A stretch of 64,000 nucleotides of DNA from Sphingomonas sp. Root720 (GCF_001428605.1 NZ_LMID01000015.1:463684-527683); one strand, 5' to 3'; shown: positions 29,645 to 39,089, counted from the first letter of the stretch. Notes: generated by a model not told the origin, from the letters alone. Made by a program: numbers and translations.

Positions 29645-30037
29645 ATGGAAAAATATGAACTCAGCGACGCCGAATGGCGCGAGAAGCTCAGTCCCGAGCA
29701 ATATCAGGTGCTCCGCCAGGCCGGGACCGAGCGGGCCTTCACCGGCAAATATTGGAACAGCAAGGACGACGGCACCTATCGCTGCGCCGGCTGCGGCGAG
29801 CCGCTGTTCGACAGCGACGCCAAGTTCGATTCGGGCTGCGGCTGGCCGAGCTTCACCGCCCCGGCGGAGGGCGAGGCGGTGACCGAGCATCGCGACGTCA
29901 GCCATGGCATGGTCCGCACCGAGGTACGCTGCGCCAGGTGCGAAGGCCATCTCGGCCATGTGTTCCCCGACGGCCCGGGCCCCGAAGGCCTGCGCTACTG
30001 CATCAATTCCGCGTCGATCGACTTCGACGAGAAGTAG
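29645..30037 (+). CDS. msrB: Peptide-methionine (R)-S-oxide reductase
   Basis: MsrB repairs methionine-R-sulfoxide in proteins. The 130-residue protein has both zinc-binding CxxC pairs (CAGC near 46-49; CARC near 95-98). It also has [10 protein letters not shown] with the substrate pocket, and the catalytic Cys in [13 protein letters not shown]. It lacks a signal peptide, so it acts in the cytosol. No msrA is in the window. The in-frame upstream extension starting near 29543 is unlikely because it lacks the conserved N-terminus. Confidence 0.95.
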   Translation: MEKYELSDAEWREKLSPEQYQVLRQAGTERAFTGKYWNSKDDGTYRCAGCGEPLFDSDAKFDSGCGWPSFTAPAEGEAVTEHRDVSHGMVRTEVRCARCEGHLGHVFPDGPGPEGLRYCINSASIDFDEK

Positions 30038-30204
30038 GGCGGCGGACGGTCCCTCACACACCGTCACGGGGCGGAGGCGAGGCGCGTCGGCCGACGTTCA
30101 TCGGCGCGTCATCGCCGTTGGTCGATAGGGCACCGCAATGGATCGAAATCGAGCGGCGTCCGGCTTGGCAGCGGCGGGCATAACGGCTAATCCGGCGGTC
30201 GCGC

Positions 30205-32334
30205 ATGTCGACCCCGCCCAAACCCGCCAAGCCCAGAGCCAAGGACAAGCCTAGCCGGATGGGCTGGATCAGGACCCTCTTCAAGATCGGCCTCTTCACC
30301 GCGCTCGCCGGCCTCGGCGCGCTGGTGATCGCCGTGCTGATCGCGATGGCCTCGCTGCCCGGCTTCGAGGAGCTGAAGTCGAGCCCCAACGGGCAGACGG
30401 TGCGGGTGCGCGCCGCCGATGGATCGGTGATCGTCGCACTCGGGCCGAGCTATGGCGACTGGCTGCCGATCGGCCAGATCCCTGACCCGATGAAGAAGGC
30501 GATGGTCGCCGTCGAGGACCGGCGCTTCTACATGCATCCCGGCATCGACCCGATCGGCATGGCCCGCGCCGCCTGGGTCGCCTGGCAGCGGCAGGGCGAA
30601 GGGCGCCGGCTCCAGGGCGCGTCGACGATCACCCAGCAGCTGGCCCGCAATATCTTCCTGACCAGCGCCTATAATTTCGGTCGCAAGTTCCGCGAGGTGA
30701 TCCTCGCTCTGGCGATGGAGCGCAAATTCTCGAAGGACCAGATCCTCGAACTCTATCTCAACCGCGTCTATTTCGGCGGCGGCGCCTATGGCATCGACGC
30801 CGCGGCGCGCAAATTCTTCGATCATTCGGCGACCACGCTGGACCTGGGCGAGAGCGCGATCATCGCCGGGCTGGTCAAGGCGCCGTCGCATTATTCGCCC
30901 ACCGCCGACCGCGAGGCCGCGATCGACCGCGCCAAGGTGGTGCTGGAAGTGATGCAGGACGCCGGCGCGATCACCCCCGCCGAGGCCGAGGCGATCGACC
31001 TGTCCAAGGTCCGCCTCGCCCCCGAGCGCGATCAGAACGCGGTCCGCTACTTCACCGACTGGGCGCTCGCCCAGCTCGACGAGCTCGTCGACGAGCAGGT
31101 CCAGCCGATCGACGTGTGGACGACGATCGACCCGTCGATGCAGAAGGCCGCCGACGCCGCGATCCGCGCCAACGCCCCGCCGGGGGCGCAGGGAGCGTTG
31201 GTCGCGCTCGACCGCGACGGCGCGGTCCGCGCGATGGTCGGCGGGCGCGACTATGTCAGTTCGATCTACAACCGCGCGACCCAGGCGGAGCGGCAGCCTG
31301 GCTCGGCCTTCAAGTTGTTCGTCTATCTGGCGGCGATGGAAGCGGGGATGAAGCCCGACACGCCAGTCACCGACGAGCCGGTCGACATCGACGGCTGGAG
31401 CCCGCGCAACAGCAACCGCGAATATGCCGGCGCGATCGACATCCGCACCGCCTTCGCGTTCTCGGTCAACACCATAGCCGCCAAGATCGGCCAGCAGGTC
31501 GGCTTCGACACGGTCGCCGACATGGCGCACCGCTTCGGCATCGGCACCAAGCTCAACACCCATCCGTCGATGGTGCTCGGAACCTCCGACGTGCGCCTGA
31601 TCGACATGACCCGCGCCTTCGCCGCGGTGGCGCGCAAGGGCGTCGCGGTGGTTCCCTATGGCATCGTCAAGGTGACGACCGCCAAGGGCGACATGCTCTA
31701 CGAGCATCGCGCCGACGACAATCGCGTGCTGGTCGCCCCCTGGGTCGCCGCCGAAATGACCGACCTGCTCCAGACCGCGGTCAACACCGGCACCGCGCGC
31801 GCAGCGCAGATCGGCCGGCCGGTCGCGGGCAAGACCGGTACCACCTCGTCGAACAAGGACGGCTGGTTCCTCGGCTTCTCCTCGGGCATCACCACCGGCG
31901 TGTGGATGGGCCGCGACGATGCCAAGACGGTCGGCGGCCTGCAGGGCGGCCGCGCGCCCGCACGCGCCTTCGCCGATTTCATGCGGGTCGCGGTCGCCAA
32001 GCGCCCCGCCGAGGCATTCGAGACGCAGGTCACCCTGCCCGAATTCCAGATCGAGCCCGACGACGAGGCCTTTTTCGGCGCCCCCGACGAGAGCTTCACC
32101 GATCCCGACGGCCTCCCGGCCGAGGACGGCAGCGAGCCCCAGGCCGATCCCGAGGACGGCTTCGAGCCGCAGGCCGCTGCCGCTCCTCCTCCGCCCCGCG
32201 TCCAACCCCCGCCACCGCCCGCCGTCCCGGCCCGCGCGCAGCAGCAGCAGCCACAACAGCGCCCTTCGCTGGGATCGGATTTCCTGAGCGGCATCGACCA
32301 GCCGCGCCGCAACGCGGATCGGCCGCGGCCCTGA
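30205..32334 (+). CDS. Class A penicillin-binding protein (PBP1A type)
   Basis: A bifunctional peptidoglycan synthase of 709 residues. It has an N-terminal anchor at about 24-50. In the GT51 glycosyltransferase, catalytic Glu104 lies in VAVEDRRFYMHPG, with QGASTITQQLARN and EILELYLNRVYFG-type motifs. In the transpeptidase, the nucleophile is Ser367 of GSAFK, SVN is in FAFSVNT, and KTGT begins at Lys543. The C-terminus is a disordered Asp/Glu- then Pro/Gln-rich tail (about 620-709). A palindromic hairpin ends the unit. Confidence 0.95.
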   Translation: MSTPPKPAKPRAKDKPSRMGWIRTLFKIGLFTALAGLGALVIAVLIAMASLPGFEELKSSPNGQTVRVRAADGSVIVALGPSYGDWLPIGQIPDPMKKAMVAVEDRRFYMHPGIDPIGMARAAWVAWQRQGEGRRLQGASTITQQLARNIFLTSAYNFGRKFREVILALAMERKFSKDQILELYLNRVYFGGGAYGIDAAARKFFDHSATTLDLGESAIIAGLVKAPSHYSPTADREAAIDRAKVVLEVMQDAGAITPAEAEAIDLSKVRLAPERDQNAVRYFTDWALAQLDELVDEQVQPIDVWTTIDPSMQKAADAAIRANAPPGAQGALVALDRDGAVRAMVGGRDYVSSIYNRATQAERQPGSAFKLFVYLAAMEAGMKPDTPVTDEPVDIDGWSPRNSNREYAGAIDIRTAFAFSVNTIAAKIGQQVGFDTVADMAHRFGIGTKLNTHPSMVLGTSDVRLIDMTRAFAAVARKGVAVVPYGIVKVTTAKGDMLYEHRADDNRVLVAPWVAAEMTDLLQTAVNTGTARAAQIGRPVAGKTGTTSSNKDGWFLGFSSGITTGVWMGRDDAKTVGGLQGGRAPARAFADFMRVAVAKRPAEAFETQVTLPEFQIEPDDEAFFGAPDESFTDPDGLPAEDGSEPQADPEDGFEPQAAAAPPPPRVQPPPPPAVPARAQQQQPQQRPSLGSDFLSGIDQPRRNADRPRP

Positions 32335-32363
32335 TCTCGTCCCGGCGTTCGCCGGATGAGATC
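32333..32363 (+). terminator. Palindromic hairpin after the PBP gene
   Basis: GATCTC...GAGATC outer and CCGGCG-TTCG-CCGG inner pairing with one bulge form a hairpin overlapping the stop codon. It resembles a single unit of the dispersed repeat family. Confidence 0.5.
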
Positions 32364-32372
32364 AAGCGAAAC

Positions 32373-33095
32373 TCACGCCTCGCGGCCCAGCCAGTAGAGG
32401 TCGCGGCCATGGACGCGCAGCCAGGCCCGCTCGGGCGTCGGATCGCGGCCGAGCAGCCGTTCGACCGCGGCGTGGAAGTCGGCGCTGTGATCCATGTGCA
32501 GCCGGTGCCCGACCTCGTGCGCCACGGTCGCCTCGAGCACCGCCGGCGGGGCGAGGATCAGCCGCCAGCTGTAGCGGATGTCGCCGCTGGACGAGCAGCT
32601 ACCCCATCGCGCGCGCGGATCTCCGATCGATACCCGGCCGATCGTCACCCCCGCGAGACTGCCGAAGCGCGCCGTCTCCGCCTCCAGCCGGGCGAGCGCC
32701 TGCGCCCGCAGCCAGCGCACCACCCGCGCCCCGATCATGTCGACGGGCGGCGGTACGACCAGCCGGTCGCCGACCCGGCGAACGATCCGGCCGCCATCGC
32801 CCAGCTCGACCGTCAGCCGCTCGCCCGCCACCTCGATTACCAGGCCGGGCAGGATCGGTCGGGCGACGGGCAGAGCGCCCAGCGCCTCCTCGATCCAGCC
32901 GCGCTTGCTTTCGACCCATTTGAGCGCGGTGCGCAACGAGGCGCGGGCAGGCAGGATCAGCCGGACCCCGCCGTCGCGCGGATCGACGCTGAGCCGCATC
33001 CGCCGCGCCTGCGCCATGCGCCGCACCTCGAGCGGACGGCTGCGCCCGCCGGCTTCGAACAGCATCACCGGCTCGGGCTTGCGGCGGAAGATCAT
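32373..33095 (-). CDS. YgjP-like M48-family metal-dependent hydrolase
   Basis: A 240-residue DUF45/YgjP protein. The zinc site is HEVGHRLHMDHSADFHAAVE near residues 192-211 (HExxH plus a downstream His). It is preceded by GDPRARWGSCSSSGDIRYSW, the conserved WGSC motif. The first half is beta-rich (LEVRRMAQARRMRLSVDP). These are predicted zinc proteases related to SprT/WLM domains; targets are unknown. The gene converges on the PBP gene, with only 38 bases between them. Confidence 0.9.
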   Translation of the reverse strand: MIFRRKPEPVMLFEAGGRSRPLEVRRMAQARRMRLSVDPRDGGVRLILPARASLRTALKWVESKRGWIEEALGALPVARPILPGLVIEVAGERLTVELGDGGRIVRRVGDRLVVPPPVDMIGARVVRWLRAQALARLEAETARFGSLAGVTIGRVSIGDPRARWGSCSSSGDIRYSWRLILAPPAVLEATVAHEVGHRLHMDHSADFHAAVERLLGRDPTPERAWLRVHGRDLYWLGREA

Positions 33096-33211
33096 GGGCC
33101 GGTTCTAGCGCCTTATCGTTTCGCTTGGAATCGGGTGGCCATCCTCGATTCGATGTCCCGAACCCGTTTCAGGACCGGCAGGAGGCGGTTCTTTGCAGGG
33201 ATGAGGAATCC

Positions 33212-33652
33212 CTACAAATCCCGGTCGACCAGATGATGTTCGAGGTCGCCGGCCTCGTCCTCCGACACGGTCCAGCCCTTGACCGAGATGCCTGCCTCGT
33301 GGACCGACTCGGGATTGCCGCTGATCAGCGGGTGCCAGTCGGGCAGCGGCTGGCCCTCGTCGAGCAGGCGATAGGCGCAGGTCGCGGGCAGCCAGTCGAT
33401 CTCGCGCAGCACGCGGGGGGTCAGCCGCACGCATTCGGGGACGAAGGTGCGCCGATGCTTGTAGTCCTTGCACAGGCCGGTGCGGCGGTCGAGCAGGCGG
33501 CAGGCGACGTTGGTCGGCATCAGCTCCCCCGTCTCCTCGTCCTCCAGTTTGTGCAGGCAGCATTTGCCGCAGCCGTCGCACAGCGACTCCCACTCGGCCC
33601 GCGTCATCTCGTCGAGCCGCTTGGTTTCCCAGAACGGCCGGGGCGCGTTCAT
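33212..33652 (-). CDS. YcgN family cysteine-cluster protein
   Basis: A 146-residue UPF0260/YcgN protein. [20 protein letters not shown] (about 20-39) gives the Cys cluster, with further cysteines in [27 protein letters not shown] and PATCAYR, enough for a metal or Fe-S centre. Function is unknown. [13 protein letters not shown] at 33652 is the natural start; it follows the SCO gene stop by one base, so the two are coupled. Upstream in-frame readings only shadow the SCO gene. Confidence 0.9.
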   Translation of the reverse strand: MNAPRPFWETKRLDEMTRAEWESLCDGCGKCCLHKLEDEETGELMPTNVACRLLDRRTGLCKDYKHRRTFVPECVRLTPRVLREIDWLPATCAYRLLDEGQPLPDWHPLISGNPESVHEAGISVKGWTVSEDEAGDLEHHLVDRDL

Positions 33653-33653
33653 C

Positions 33654-34265
33654 TCAATGCGCCCAGCGCTTGATGTCGGCGACGACCGATTTCGCGCCAT
33701 TTTCCTGGGCGACCAGCGCGATGGGCTGGCCCTGCGGACCAAAGAGCGCCGTCATCCGCGAATGGTCCATCAGATAACCGATATTCGGATCCGGCACCTT
33801 CTTGTAATAGACCGCAAAGCTCTTGGCGACCGCGGCGATCTGTTCCTCGCTTCCCGTCAACGCGATCAATCCGGGAAAGGCGTTCGTATAGGTCTTGAGC
33901 CTTTCGGGCGTATCGCGCGCCGGATCGACCGTGATGAAGATCGGCTGGATACGGGCGGCGAGCTGCGGGTCGCTTTTGGCCAGATCCCTCAGACCCTTCA
34001 TGATGTTGTTCACGTCGAGGGGGCAGACGTCCGGACAGGTCGTATAGCCGAAGTAGATCAGCCGGTACTTGCCCGCGAAATCGGTATCGCTGACCTTGCG
34101 GCCGTCCTGATCGGTCAGGGTGAAGGGCCCGCCGATCCGCGCATCGGCCAGCGGCGGAGTCTCGCGCGCCGGGCCGCACCCGGACAGCAGCGGCGGCCCG
34201 GCCAGCAGCAGCAGGGCGGCGAACGCACGGAACAGGATCGGATTGTTCATGGTGCGGCCAGCCAT
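33654..34265 (-). CDS. SCO1/SenC family copper-chaperone lipoprotein
   Basis: A thioredoxin-fold lipoprotein that delivers copper to cytochrome oxidase CuA or acts as a thiol reductant. A signal with lipobox LLSGC occurs near residue 30. The copper ligands are the CPDVC motif in [13 protein letters not shown] plus the His of [17 protein letters not shown] is also conserved. Two starts are possible, 34265 (MAGRTMNN) or 34250 (MNNPILF); neither has a strong ribosome-binding site. The oxidase genes are not here. Confidence 0.93.
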   Translation of the reverse strand: MAGRTMNNPILFRAFAALLLLAGPPLLSGCGPARETPPLADARIGGPFTLTDQDGRKVSDTDFAGKYRLIYFGYTTCPDVCPLDVNNIMKGLRDLAKSDPQLAARIQPIFITVDPARDTPERLKTYTNAFPGLIALTGSEEQIAAVAKSFAVYYKKVPDPNIGYLMDHSRMTALFGPQGQPIALVAQENGAKSVVADIKRWAH

Positions 34266-34433
34266 GCTTTGCTATTGGCCTAGGTGCAAGAGCCTGATCG
34301 CTTTAAGTGGAAGGGCCGTGCGCTTGCGCTGAAAGCAGGAAGCAGGCTCTTATCGATGATTCTGATCTTGATTCACGCTCCGGGCTGAGCCAGCCTGCAG
34401 CGATCAAGGTCAAAGGCGTTTCATAACAAGGAC

Positions 34434-35072
34434 ATGCCAGATACGATGATCCGCCGTCCTATCCTGATCCGCCGCGCCGCCATTGCGATCGGCTCCATCC
34501 TGCTGGGTCTGGCCGCCGTGCCCGCCGCCGCGCAATTCTCGGACAGCTACAATTTCCTCAACGCCGTTCGTCAGTCGGATGGCACCAAGGCGACCAAGGC
34601 TCTCGAGGGCACTGGCGCCACCATGGTCAACACGCGCGACTATTCGACAGGAGAGACCGCGCTGATGATCACGGTCAAGCGCCGCGACCTGACCTGGTCG
34701 AGCTTCCTGCTCGGCAAGGGCGCCAATCCGAACGTCCGCGATTCGCAGGGCAATGCCCCGTTGCACGCCGCCGCCCTGCTCGGCTTTACCGAGGGGGCCG
34801 AGCTTCTGCTGGGCCGCAACGCCCAGGTGAACATCGCCAACAATAGCGGCGAGACCCCGCTGATCATCGCCGTGCAGCAGCGCAACGTGCCGATGGTCCG
34901 CCTGTTGCTGACCAACGGCGCCGACCCGAAGATCGCCGACCGCATCGCCGGCAAGTCGGCGCGCGACTACGCCTCGGAGGATCCGCGCGGCGCCGCTGTG
35001 CTCAAGGTGATCGACGAGACCAAGTCCACCGTCGCGCCCAAGAAGAACCTGTCGGGGCCCGGAATCCGATAG
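34434..35072 (+). CDS. Secreted ankyrin-repeat protein
   Basis: A 212-residue protein with a signal peptide (RRAAIAIGSILLGLAAVPAA, cut after AAA near 34) and then four to five ankyrin repeats. Examples are GETALMITVKRRD, GNAPLHAAALLGFTEGAELL, GETPLIIAVQQRN and VPMVRLLLTNGADP. It acts in the periplasm, probably as a protein-protein contact surface; the partner is unknown. Start ATG 34434 follows AAGGAC; the in-frame ATG 34446 is a possible alternative. It is divergent from the SCO gene. Confidence 0.88.
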   Translation: MPDTMIRRPILIRRAAIAIGSILLGLAAVPAAAQFSDSYNFLNAVRQSDGTKATKALEGTGATMVNTRDYSTGETALMITVKRRDLTWSSFLLGKGANPNVRDSQGNAPLHAAALLGFTEGAELLLGRNAQVNIANNSGETPLIIAVQQRNVPMVRLLLTNGADPKIADRIAGKSARDYASEDPRGAAVLKVIDETKSTVAPKKNLSGPGIR

Positions 35073-35136
35073 GCTTTCGCGGAGCCGCCGCTGGAACTCG
35101 GCGACCTCCCGGCCATTGCGGCGCGATCCGGGCTCG

Positions 35137-35613
35137 TCAGACGCAACTGTCGGGAAAGGGATCGAGATCGCCCCATAGCCGGCGTGCCGCACGGCGGGCG
35201 AAACGCAGCGTCTCGGCCTTGCGGCGCGCGCCGGCGAGAGGGCGGTGGAGCGGTTCGCGTAGGATCGCCGCGTCGTAGCGGTCGGCGACGATCAGGCCGC
35301 AGCATTCCGGGCGAAACGCCTCGGTCTCGAACGGCCGCAGGTCGAATCCGCCGGGCACCGCCCAGAAGAAGCGATCGCAATAGTCGAGATAGAAGGGCCA
35401 TTTGGCGTCGCCGAGCAGATCGGCGCGCGAGACCTTGATCTCGACGATGGTGATGCAGCCTTTCGAGTCGATCGCCATGATGTCGGCGCGGCGGCCATTG
35501 CCCAGCGGGACTTCGGGCAACGGGGTCAGTTCGGCCTGCAGGAACAGCCGGGCGACGCCGCGCGCGACGTCGGCCGCGATCATCGGTTCAAGCGATTCGG
35601 GAAGCGAGGCCAT
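35137..35613 (-). CDS. mmcB: MmcB family DNA repair protein
   Basis: A 158-residue DUF1052/MmcB protein with a PD-(D/E)xK-like nuclease core. RADIMAIDSKGCITIVEIKV supplies the Asp and ExK. It is followed by LGDAKWPFYLDYCDRFFWAV, the most conserved family stretch. MmcB is a LexA-controlled DNA damage gene in Caulobacter; SOS control here was not established (I saw no clear LexA box). Start 35613 (MASLPESLEPM) is preferred to the longer frame. Confidence 0.85.
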   Translation of the reverse strand: MASLPESLEPMIAADVARGVARLFLQAELTPLPEVPLGNGRRADIMAIDSKGCITIVEIKVSRADLLGDAKWPFYLDYCDRFFWAVPGGFDLRPFETEAFRPECCGLIVADRYDAAILREPLHRPLAGARRKAETLRFARRAARRLWGDLDPFPDSCV

Positions 35614-35668
35614 GAGGGGGATATAGAACAAGCCGGGAACGGGGGGAAGCGTCGGACTTCCCACCCAT

Positions 35669-35749
35669 CGTCATGCCAGCGCAGGCCGGCAACTCGGGAG
35701 ACTTACGCGCTCCGCCGCTCCCGAGATTCCGGCCTGCGCCGGAATGACG
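35669..35749. repeat. Paired REP/BIME-like element
   Basis: The arms CGTCATGCCAGCGCAGGCCG and CCGGCCTGCGCCGGAATGAC face each other with inner CTCGGGAG/CTCCCGAG pairing. It lies between DUF1491 and mmcB, both read leftward. Confidence 0.72.
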
Positions 35750-35767
35750 CAAGTGGCGGACGGCACA

Positions 35768-36106
35768 TCACAGCAGAACCTCTCCCGCGATCCGCTCGGC
35801 CTCGCGATGATCGATCTCCACCACCCAGAGATCGGGGTCTGACCGCCGCCGTCGTGCGACATAGTCGCCCGCCGCGCCCGGCGCGTTGGGATCGGCGGGA
35901 CCGACCTTCTCGAAGCCGTGCCCGCCGTCAAACCGCCAGACACGCTCGACGATCGCGTTGAGCACGCCGCGATCGGCCAGCATGACCAGCACCGCGCCGG
36001 CGATCGCGTCGCCCTTGCCGATCACCATCGCCGATCCGCCTTCGGCCTCGATCCGCCGGATCAGTGCCGAGACGAGCAGCCCGGTCGCGGCGCGCGGCTC
36101 GATCAC
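35768..36106 (-). CDS. DUF1491 family protein
   Basis: A 112-residue alphaproteobacterial protein. It shows LVSALIRRIEAEGGSAMVI, GDAIAGAVLVMLADRG and the terminal DPDLWVVEIDHREAERIAGE, the DUF1491 signature. Function is unknown. It is the fourth gene of a leftward run hpf-ptsN-thioesterase-DUF1491, with gaps of 20-24 bases, so probably one transcript. Confidence 0.85.
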   Translation of the reverse strand: MIEPRAATGLLVSALIRRIEAEGGSAMVIGKGDAIAGAVLVMLADRGVLNAIVERVWRFDGGHGFEKVGPADPNAPGAAGDYVARRRRSDPDLWVVEIDHREAERIAGEVLL

Positions 36107-36130
36107 GGCGCCCGGTTCACGGCGATGCGC

Positions 36131-36586
36131 TCAGGCCCGCGCATAGCCGGGCAAGGTGGCGAGCGGGATGCGCGAGCGCATGAAGGTTCCGGTGCCGCGC
36201 GCCACCTCCTCGCCCTCGGCGTCGAGCAGCCGCGCGTCGGCGACCAGCACGCGGCGGCGGCCGTTGACCCAGCGGCCCTCGGCGATCGCCGGCCCCTCCT
36301 TCATCGGCCGGGTGAGCAGCAGGTTGAAGGCGGTGGTGAGCAGGAAGAAGTCGTTGACCAGGCTGTTCGCCGCATAAAAGGCGGCATCGTCGAGCATCTT
36401 GAAATAGGTGGTGCCGTGCGCGGCGCCGGCGGCGTGGAAATGGCTCGGCTCGACCAGGAAGTGGATCCGTGCCAGCCCCTCGCCGGTGATCTCCAGACGC
36501 GATTGGAACAGCCGGTTGATCGGCGCCGCGGCATAGAGCGCCTCGAGCGCGCGATAATGCGCCTCGGCCCCGGTCTCGCCGCTCAT
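36131..36586 (-). CDS. PaaI-family hotdog thioesterase
   Basis: A 151-residue hotdog protein. HFHAAGAAHGTTYFKMLDDA (about 50-69) contains the HG and Asp of the 4HBT/PaaI active site. FFLLTTAFNLLLTRPM and the strand GRRRVLVADARLLD complete the fold. It probably cleaves an aromatic or acyl-CoA thioester; the substrate is unknown. It lies between ptsN and DUF1491 in the same operon. Confidence 0.87.
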   Translation of the reverse strand: MSGETGAEAHYRALEALYAAAPINRLFQSRLEITGEGLARIHFLVEPSHFHAAGAAHGTTYFKMLDDAAFYAANSLVNDFFLLTTAFNLLLTRPMKEGPAIAEGRWVNGRRRVLVADARLLDAEGEEVARGTGTFMRSRIPLATLPGYARA

Positions 36587-36607
36587 CGCCCCATCCCCGA
36601 GGGTGGC

Positions 36608-37093
36608 TCAGGCGGCGTGGCGGGTCTCGCCGGTCGCGAACAGCGCGTAGAGCGCGTCGTCCGATCCGGCCCCGCGAAGCTTGGCGACGAAGCCCTTGTC
36701 GCGCATCCGCCGACTGACCCGGGCGAGCGCCTTGAGATGCTCGACCCCGGCATCGACCGGGGAGAGCAGCAGGAAGACCAGGTCGACCGGCAGGTCGTCG
36801 ATCGCGGCGAAGTCGATCGGGTTGCCGAGTCGCGCGAACAGGCCGACGACTCGATTGAGTCCCTCGATCTTGCCGTGCGGGATGGCGACGCCGCCGCCGA
36901 AGCCGGTCGACCCCAGCCGCTCGCGTTCGACCAGCCGGTCGACGATGACGCGCGCGTCGGCGTCGACGAGCTTCGCAGCGACGCCGGCAAGTTGCTGAAA
37001 CAGGGCTTTTTTATTTGGGACGACCAATGCGGCCTGCACCGCCTGAGGCGATAGCAGGTCGCTCAGGTCGTCCATCGATTTCATCTCAGTCAT
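36608..37093 (-). CDS. ptsN: PTS IIA-like nitrogen regulatory protein
   Basis: EIIA(Ntr) takes phosphate from the regulatory phosphotransferase chain PtsP-PtsO and tunes nitrogen, potassium and envelope functions. The 161-residue protein holds the phosphorylated His in GGGVAIPHGKIEGL, about His73, with VFLLLSPVDAGVEHLKALAR conserved in the second half. It is directly downstream of the hibernation factor gene (20-base gap), the classical arrangement near rpoN, though rpoN itself is not in this window. Confidence 0.94.
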   Translation of the reverse strand: MTEMKSMDDLSDLLSPQAVQAALVVPNKKALFQQLAGVAAKLVDADARVIVDRLVERERLGSTGFGGGVAIPHGKIEGLNRVVGLFARLGNPIDFAAIDDLPVDLVFLLLSPVDAGVEHLKALARVSRRMRDKGFVAKLRGAGSDDALYALFATGETRHAA

Positions 37094-37113
37094 TCGACGG
37101 GGTTCGCTATTCC

Positions 37114-37707
37114 TTATCCGGCCGCCCGGCTCGGCTCCACCCAGCCGATCGTGCCGTCGGTGCGCCGATACACCATATTGAAGGCGCCCGTACCAGAATT
37201 TCGGAAGAGAAGCGCCGTCGTATTTCGCAGGTCGAGCATCATCACCGCGTCGGACACGCTGGCGTCGGGAACGTCGACCCGGGTCTCGGCGATGATCACC
37301 GGGCTGTCGCCGGTGACTTCCTCTTCGGGCGGGGCTTCGAACACCGTGTAGCCGGCATTGTCGTCGGCCATGTCGACTGCCGCGTCGACGAGCTGCGGCA
37401 CGGCGGGGCTGCGCGACTTCAGCCGGTTCATATAGCGGCGGAGCTGCGTCTCGATGCGGTCGGCCGCCTGGTCGAAGCAGGGATGCGCATCCATCGCCTG
37501 GCCCGATCCCTTGAGGATCACGCCGTGCATGACATGGGCGACGATATCGCAGGAAAACCCGTTGCCGTGCTGGCCGCGCCCGAAGGTCACATGGGCGGAC
37601 AGGCTTCGCGAGAAGAATTTGTCGGCGATCGCGTGGAGCCGGGTCTCGACATGGGTCCTGAGGGCTTCGCCCGTATCCACCTGATGTCCAGAAACACGAA
37701 TTTCCAT
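37114..37707 (-). CDS. hpf: Long-form ribosome hibernation promoting factor
   Basis: HPF dimerises 70S ribosomes in resting cells. The 197-residue protein has the N-terminal S30AE domain (MEIRVSGHQVDTGEALRTHV; HVTFGRGQHGNGFSCDIV). After a linker it has the C-terminal dimerisation domain of the long form (NTTALLFRNSGTGAFNMVYR, then DGTIGWVEP). Start 37707 has TTGGAG upstream; longer in-frame readings are shadows. It heads the hpf-ptsN-thioesterase-DUF1491 run, 79 bases after dnaQ. Confidence 0.95.
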   Translation of the reverse strand: MEIRVSGHQVDTGEALRTHVETRLHAIADKFFSRSLSAHVTFGRGQHGNGFSCDIVAHVMHGVILKGSGQAMDAHPCFDQAADRIETQLRRYMNRLKSRSPAVPQLVDAAVDMADDNAGYTVFEAPPEEEVTGDSPVIIAETRVDVPDASVSDAVMMLDLRNTTALLFRNSGTGAFNMVYRRTDGTIGWVEPSRAAG

Positions 37708-37786
37708 GGCAATTCTCCAACGTTGATGTTTCGGTGGTGGTCCGCCCTCGGGCATTCCGCCATCCGTACATTTTCGGACTATTTCC

Positions 37787-38488
37787 TCAGCCCGCCGCGC
37801 CCTCCAGCCAGAGCGGCGCATCGAGCTTCTCAACAAACGCCCTGTGTCGTTCCAGTTCCTCCTCGCTTGCAAAATGGGGACGGATCGCCCTGATCGTCCG
37901 GCTCGCGACCACCGCGCGCGGGCTGGCGACGACGATCACCTCCTCGACGATCGCCTCGCCGATCGACAGGCCGATCTGGCGGCCGCCGGTCAGCTCGACA
38001 TAGAGCTGGGCCAGCAGCTGCGCATCGAGCAGCGCACCATGCTTGACCCGGTGGCTGCGATCGATACCGTAGCGGCTGCACAGCGCGTCGAGGCTGTGCT
38101 TGGCGCCAGGGTGGATCTTGCGGGCGATCTGCAGCGTGTCGACCATCCGGCCCAAATGGACGATCGATCGGCCGCAGGCGCCGAGCTCCCAGTTGAGAAA
38201 GCCGAAATCGAAGCTGGCATTATGCGCGACGAGCGGCGCGTCGCCGATGAACTCGAGCAGCTCCTCGACCTTGTCGGCGAACAGCGGCTTGTCGCTGAGA
38301 AAGCGTTCGGACAGGCCGTGGACCTGTTCGGCCTCGAACGGCATCGGGCGCTGCGGGTTGAAATAGCAGTGGAAGGCCCGGCCGGTCTCGACCCGGTTGA
38401 CCAGTTCGACGCAGCCGATCTCGACCAGCCGATCTCCCGTGGCGGGGTTCAGGCCGGTTGTTTCGGTGTCGAAGACGATTTCACGCAT
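37787..38488 (-). CDS. dnaQ: DNA polymerase III epsilon subunit (proofreading exonuclease)
   Basis: DnaQ is the 3'-5' proofreading subunit. The 233-residue protein has ExoI FDTETTGL (metal-binding Asp7 and Glu9), ExoII HNASFDFGFLNWEL, and ExoIII HRVKHGALLDAQLLAQLY with the His/Asp pair. A C-terminal extension reaches the likely alpha-binding region. It overlaps the end of coaE by eight bases, the last member of the ppsR-maf-aroE-coaE-dnaQ run leading away from the origin. Confidence 0.94.
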   Translation of the reverse strand: MREIVFDTETTGLNPATGDRLVEIGCVELVNRVETGRAFHCYFNPQRPMPFEAEQVHGLSERFLSDKPLFADKVEELLEFIGDAPLVAHNASFDFGFLNWELGACGRSIVHLGRMVDTLQIARKIHPGAKHSLDALCSRYGIDRSHRVKHGALLDAQLLAQLYVELTGGRQIGLSIGEAIVEEVIVVASPRAVVASRTIRAIRPHFASEEELERHRAFVEKLDAPLWLEGAAG

Positions 38489-39089
38489 GCCGACAATATC
38501 GGACTCCCCGCGCGGTGAGGCAAGAGACGAGATGACGGACGGCCCTGCGTGTCCGATCGATCGTGCCGCCATTGTCGATGACGAAGTCGGCGCGCGCCCT
38601 TTTTTCGTGATCGGGCAGCTGCAGCGAGCGGATATGCTTGAGTTTCAACGGGTTCATGCCGGGTCTTGCTAGCACGCGGCGCGCCTGTTTCCATGCCGGG
38701 GCCGAGACCACCGCGATCGCGTCGACCTGCCGCCAGCCTTTTTTTTCGAACAGCAGCGGGATGTCGAGCACCACCAGTGGCCGCGCGCGATGCCGCCGCA
38801 GGAAGAGCCGCCGCGACTCGACGAGCGCGGGATGGATGATTCGCTCGAGTCGGTGGAGCGCCGCCCTGTCGCCGAGCACCGCCTTGCCCAGCACCGCACG
38901 GTCGATCCCGTGCGGGCCAGCGGTTCCGGGAAAGGCCGCCTCGATCGCCGCGACCAGCTTGCCGTCCCGGCCCTGGAGGCGGTGGACCTCGGCATCGGCG
39001 TCGTAGACGGGCACGCCGGCGCGCGCGAACATCGCCGACACGGTCGACTTGCCCATGCCGATCGATCCGGTGAGGCCGAGGACGATCAT
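38481..39089 (-). CDS. coaE: Dephospho-CoA kinase
   Basis: CoaE phosphorylates dephospho-CoA in the last step of CoA synthesis. The 202-residue protein has the P-loop GLTGSIGMGKST (residues 5-16), then DADAEVHRL and VVLDIPLLFEKKGW with the substrate-site Asp, and the lid Arg in RVLARPG. A somewhat basic C-terminus is normal. It starts five bases after the aroE stop and overlaps dnaQ. Confidence 0.94.
   Translation of the reverse strand: MIVLGLTGSIGMGKSTVSAMFARAGVPVYDADAEVHRLQGRDGKLVAAIEAAFPGTAGPHGIDRAVLGKAVLGDRAALHRLERIIHPALVESRRLFLRRHRARPLVVLDIPLLFEKKGWRQVDAIAVVSAPAWKQARRVLARPGMNPLKLKHIRSLQLPDHEKRARADFVIDNGGTIDRTRRAVRHLVSCLTARGVRYCRHA

Noticed and set aside
34288..34351. AAGAGCCTG/CAGGCTCTT inverted repeat between SCO and ankyrin genes
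   Set aside because: The arms are nine bases with a 46-base loop and no link to a regulator; too weak to call.
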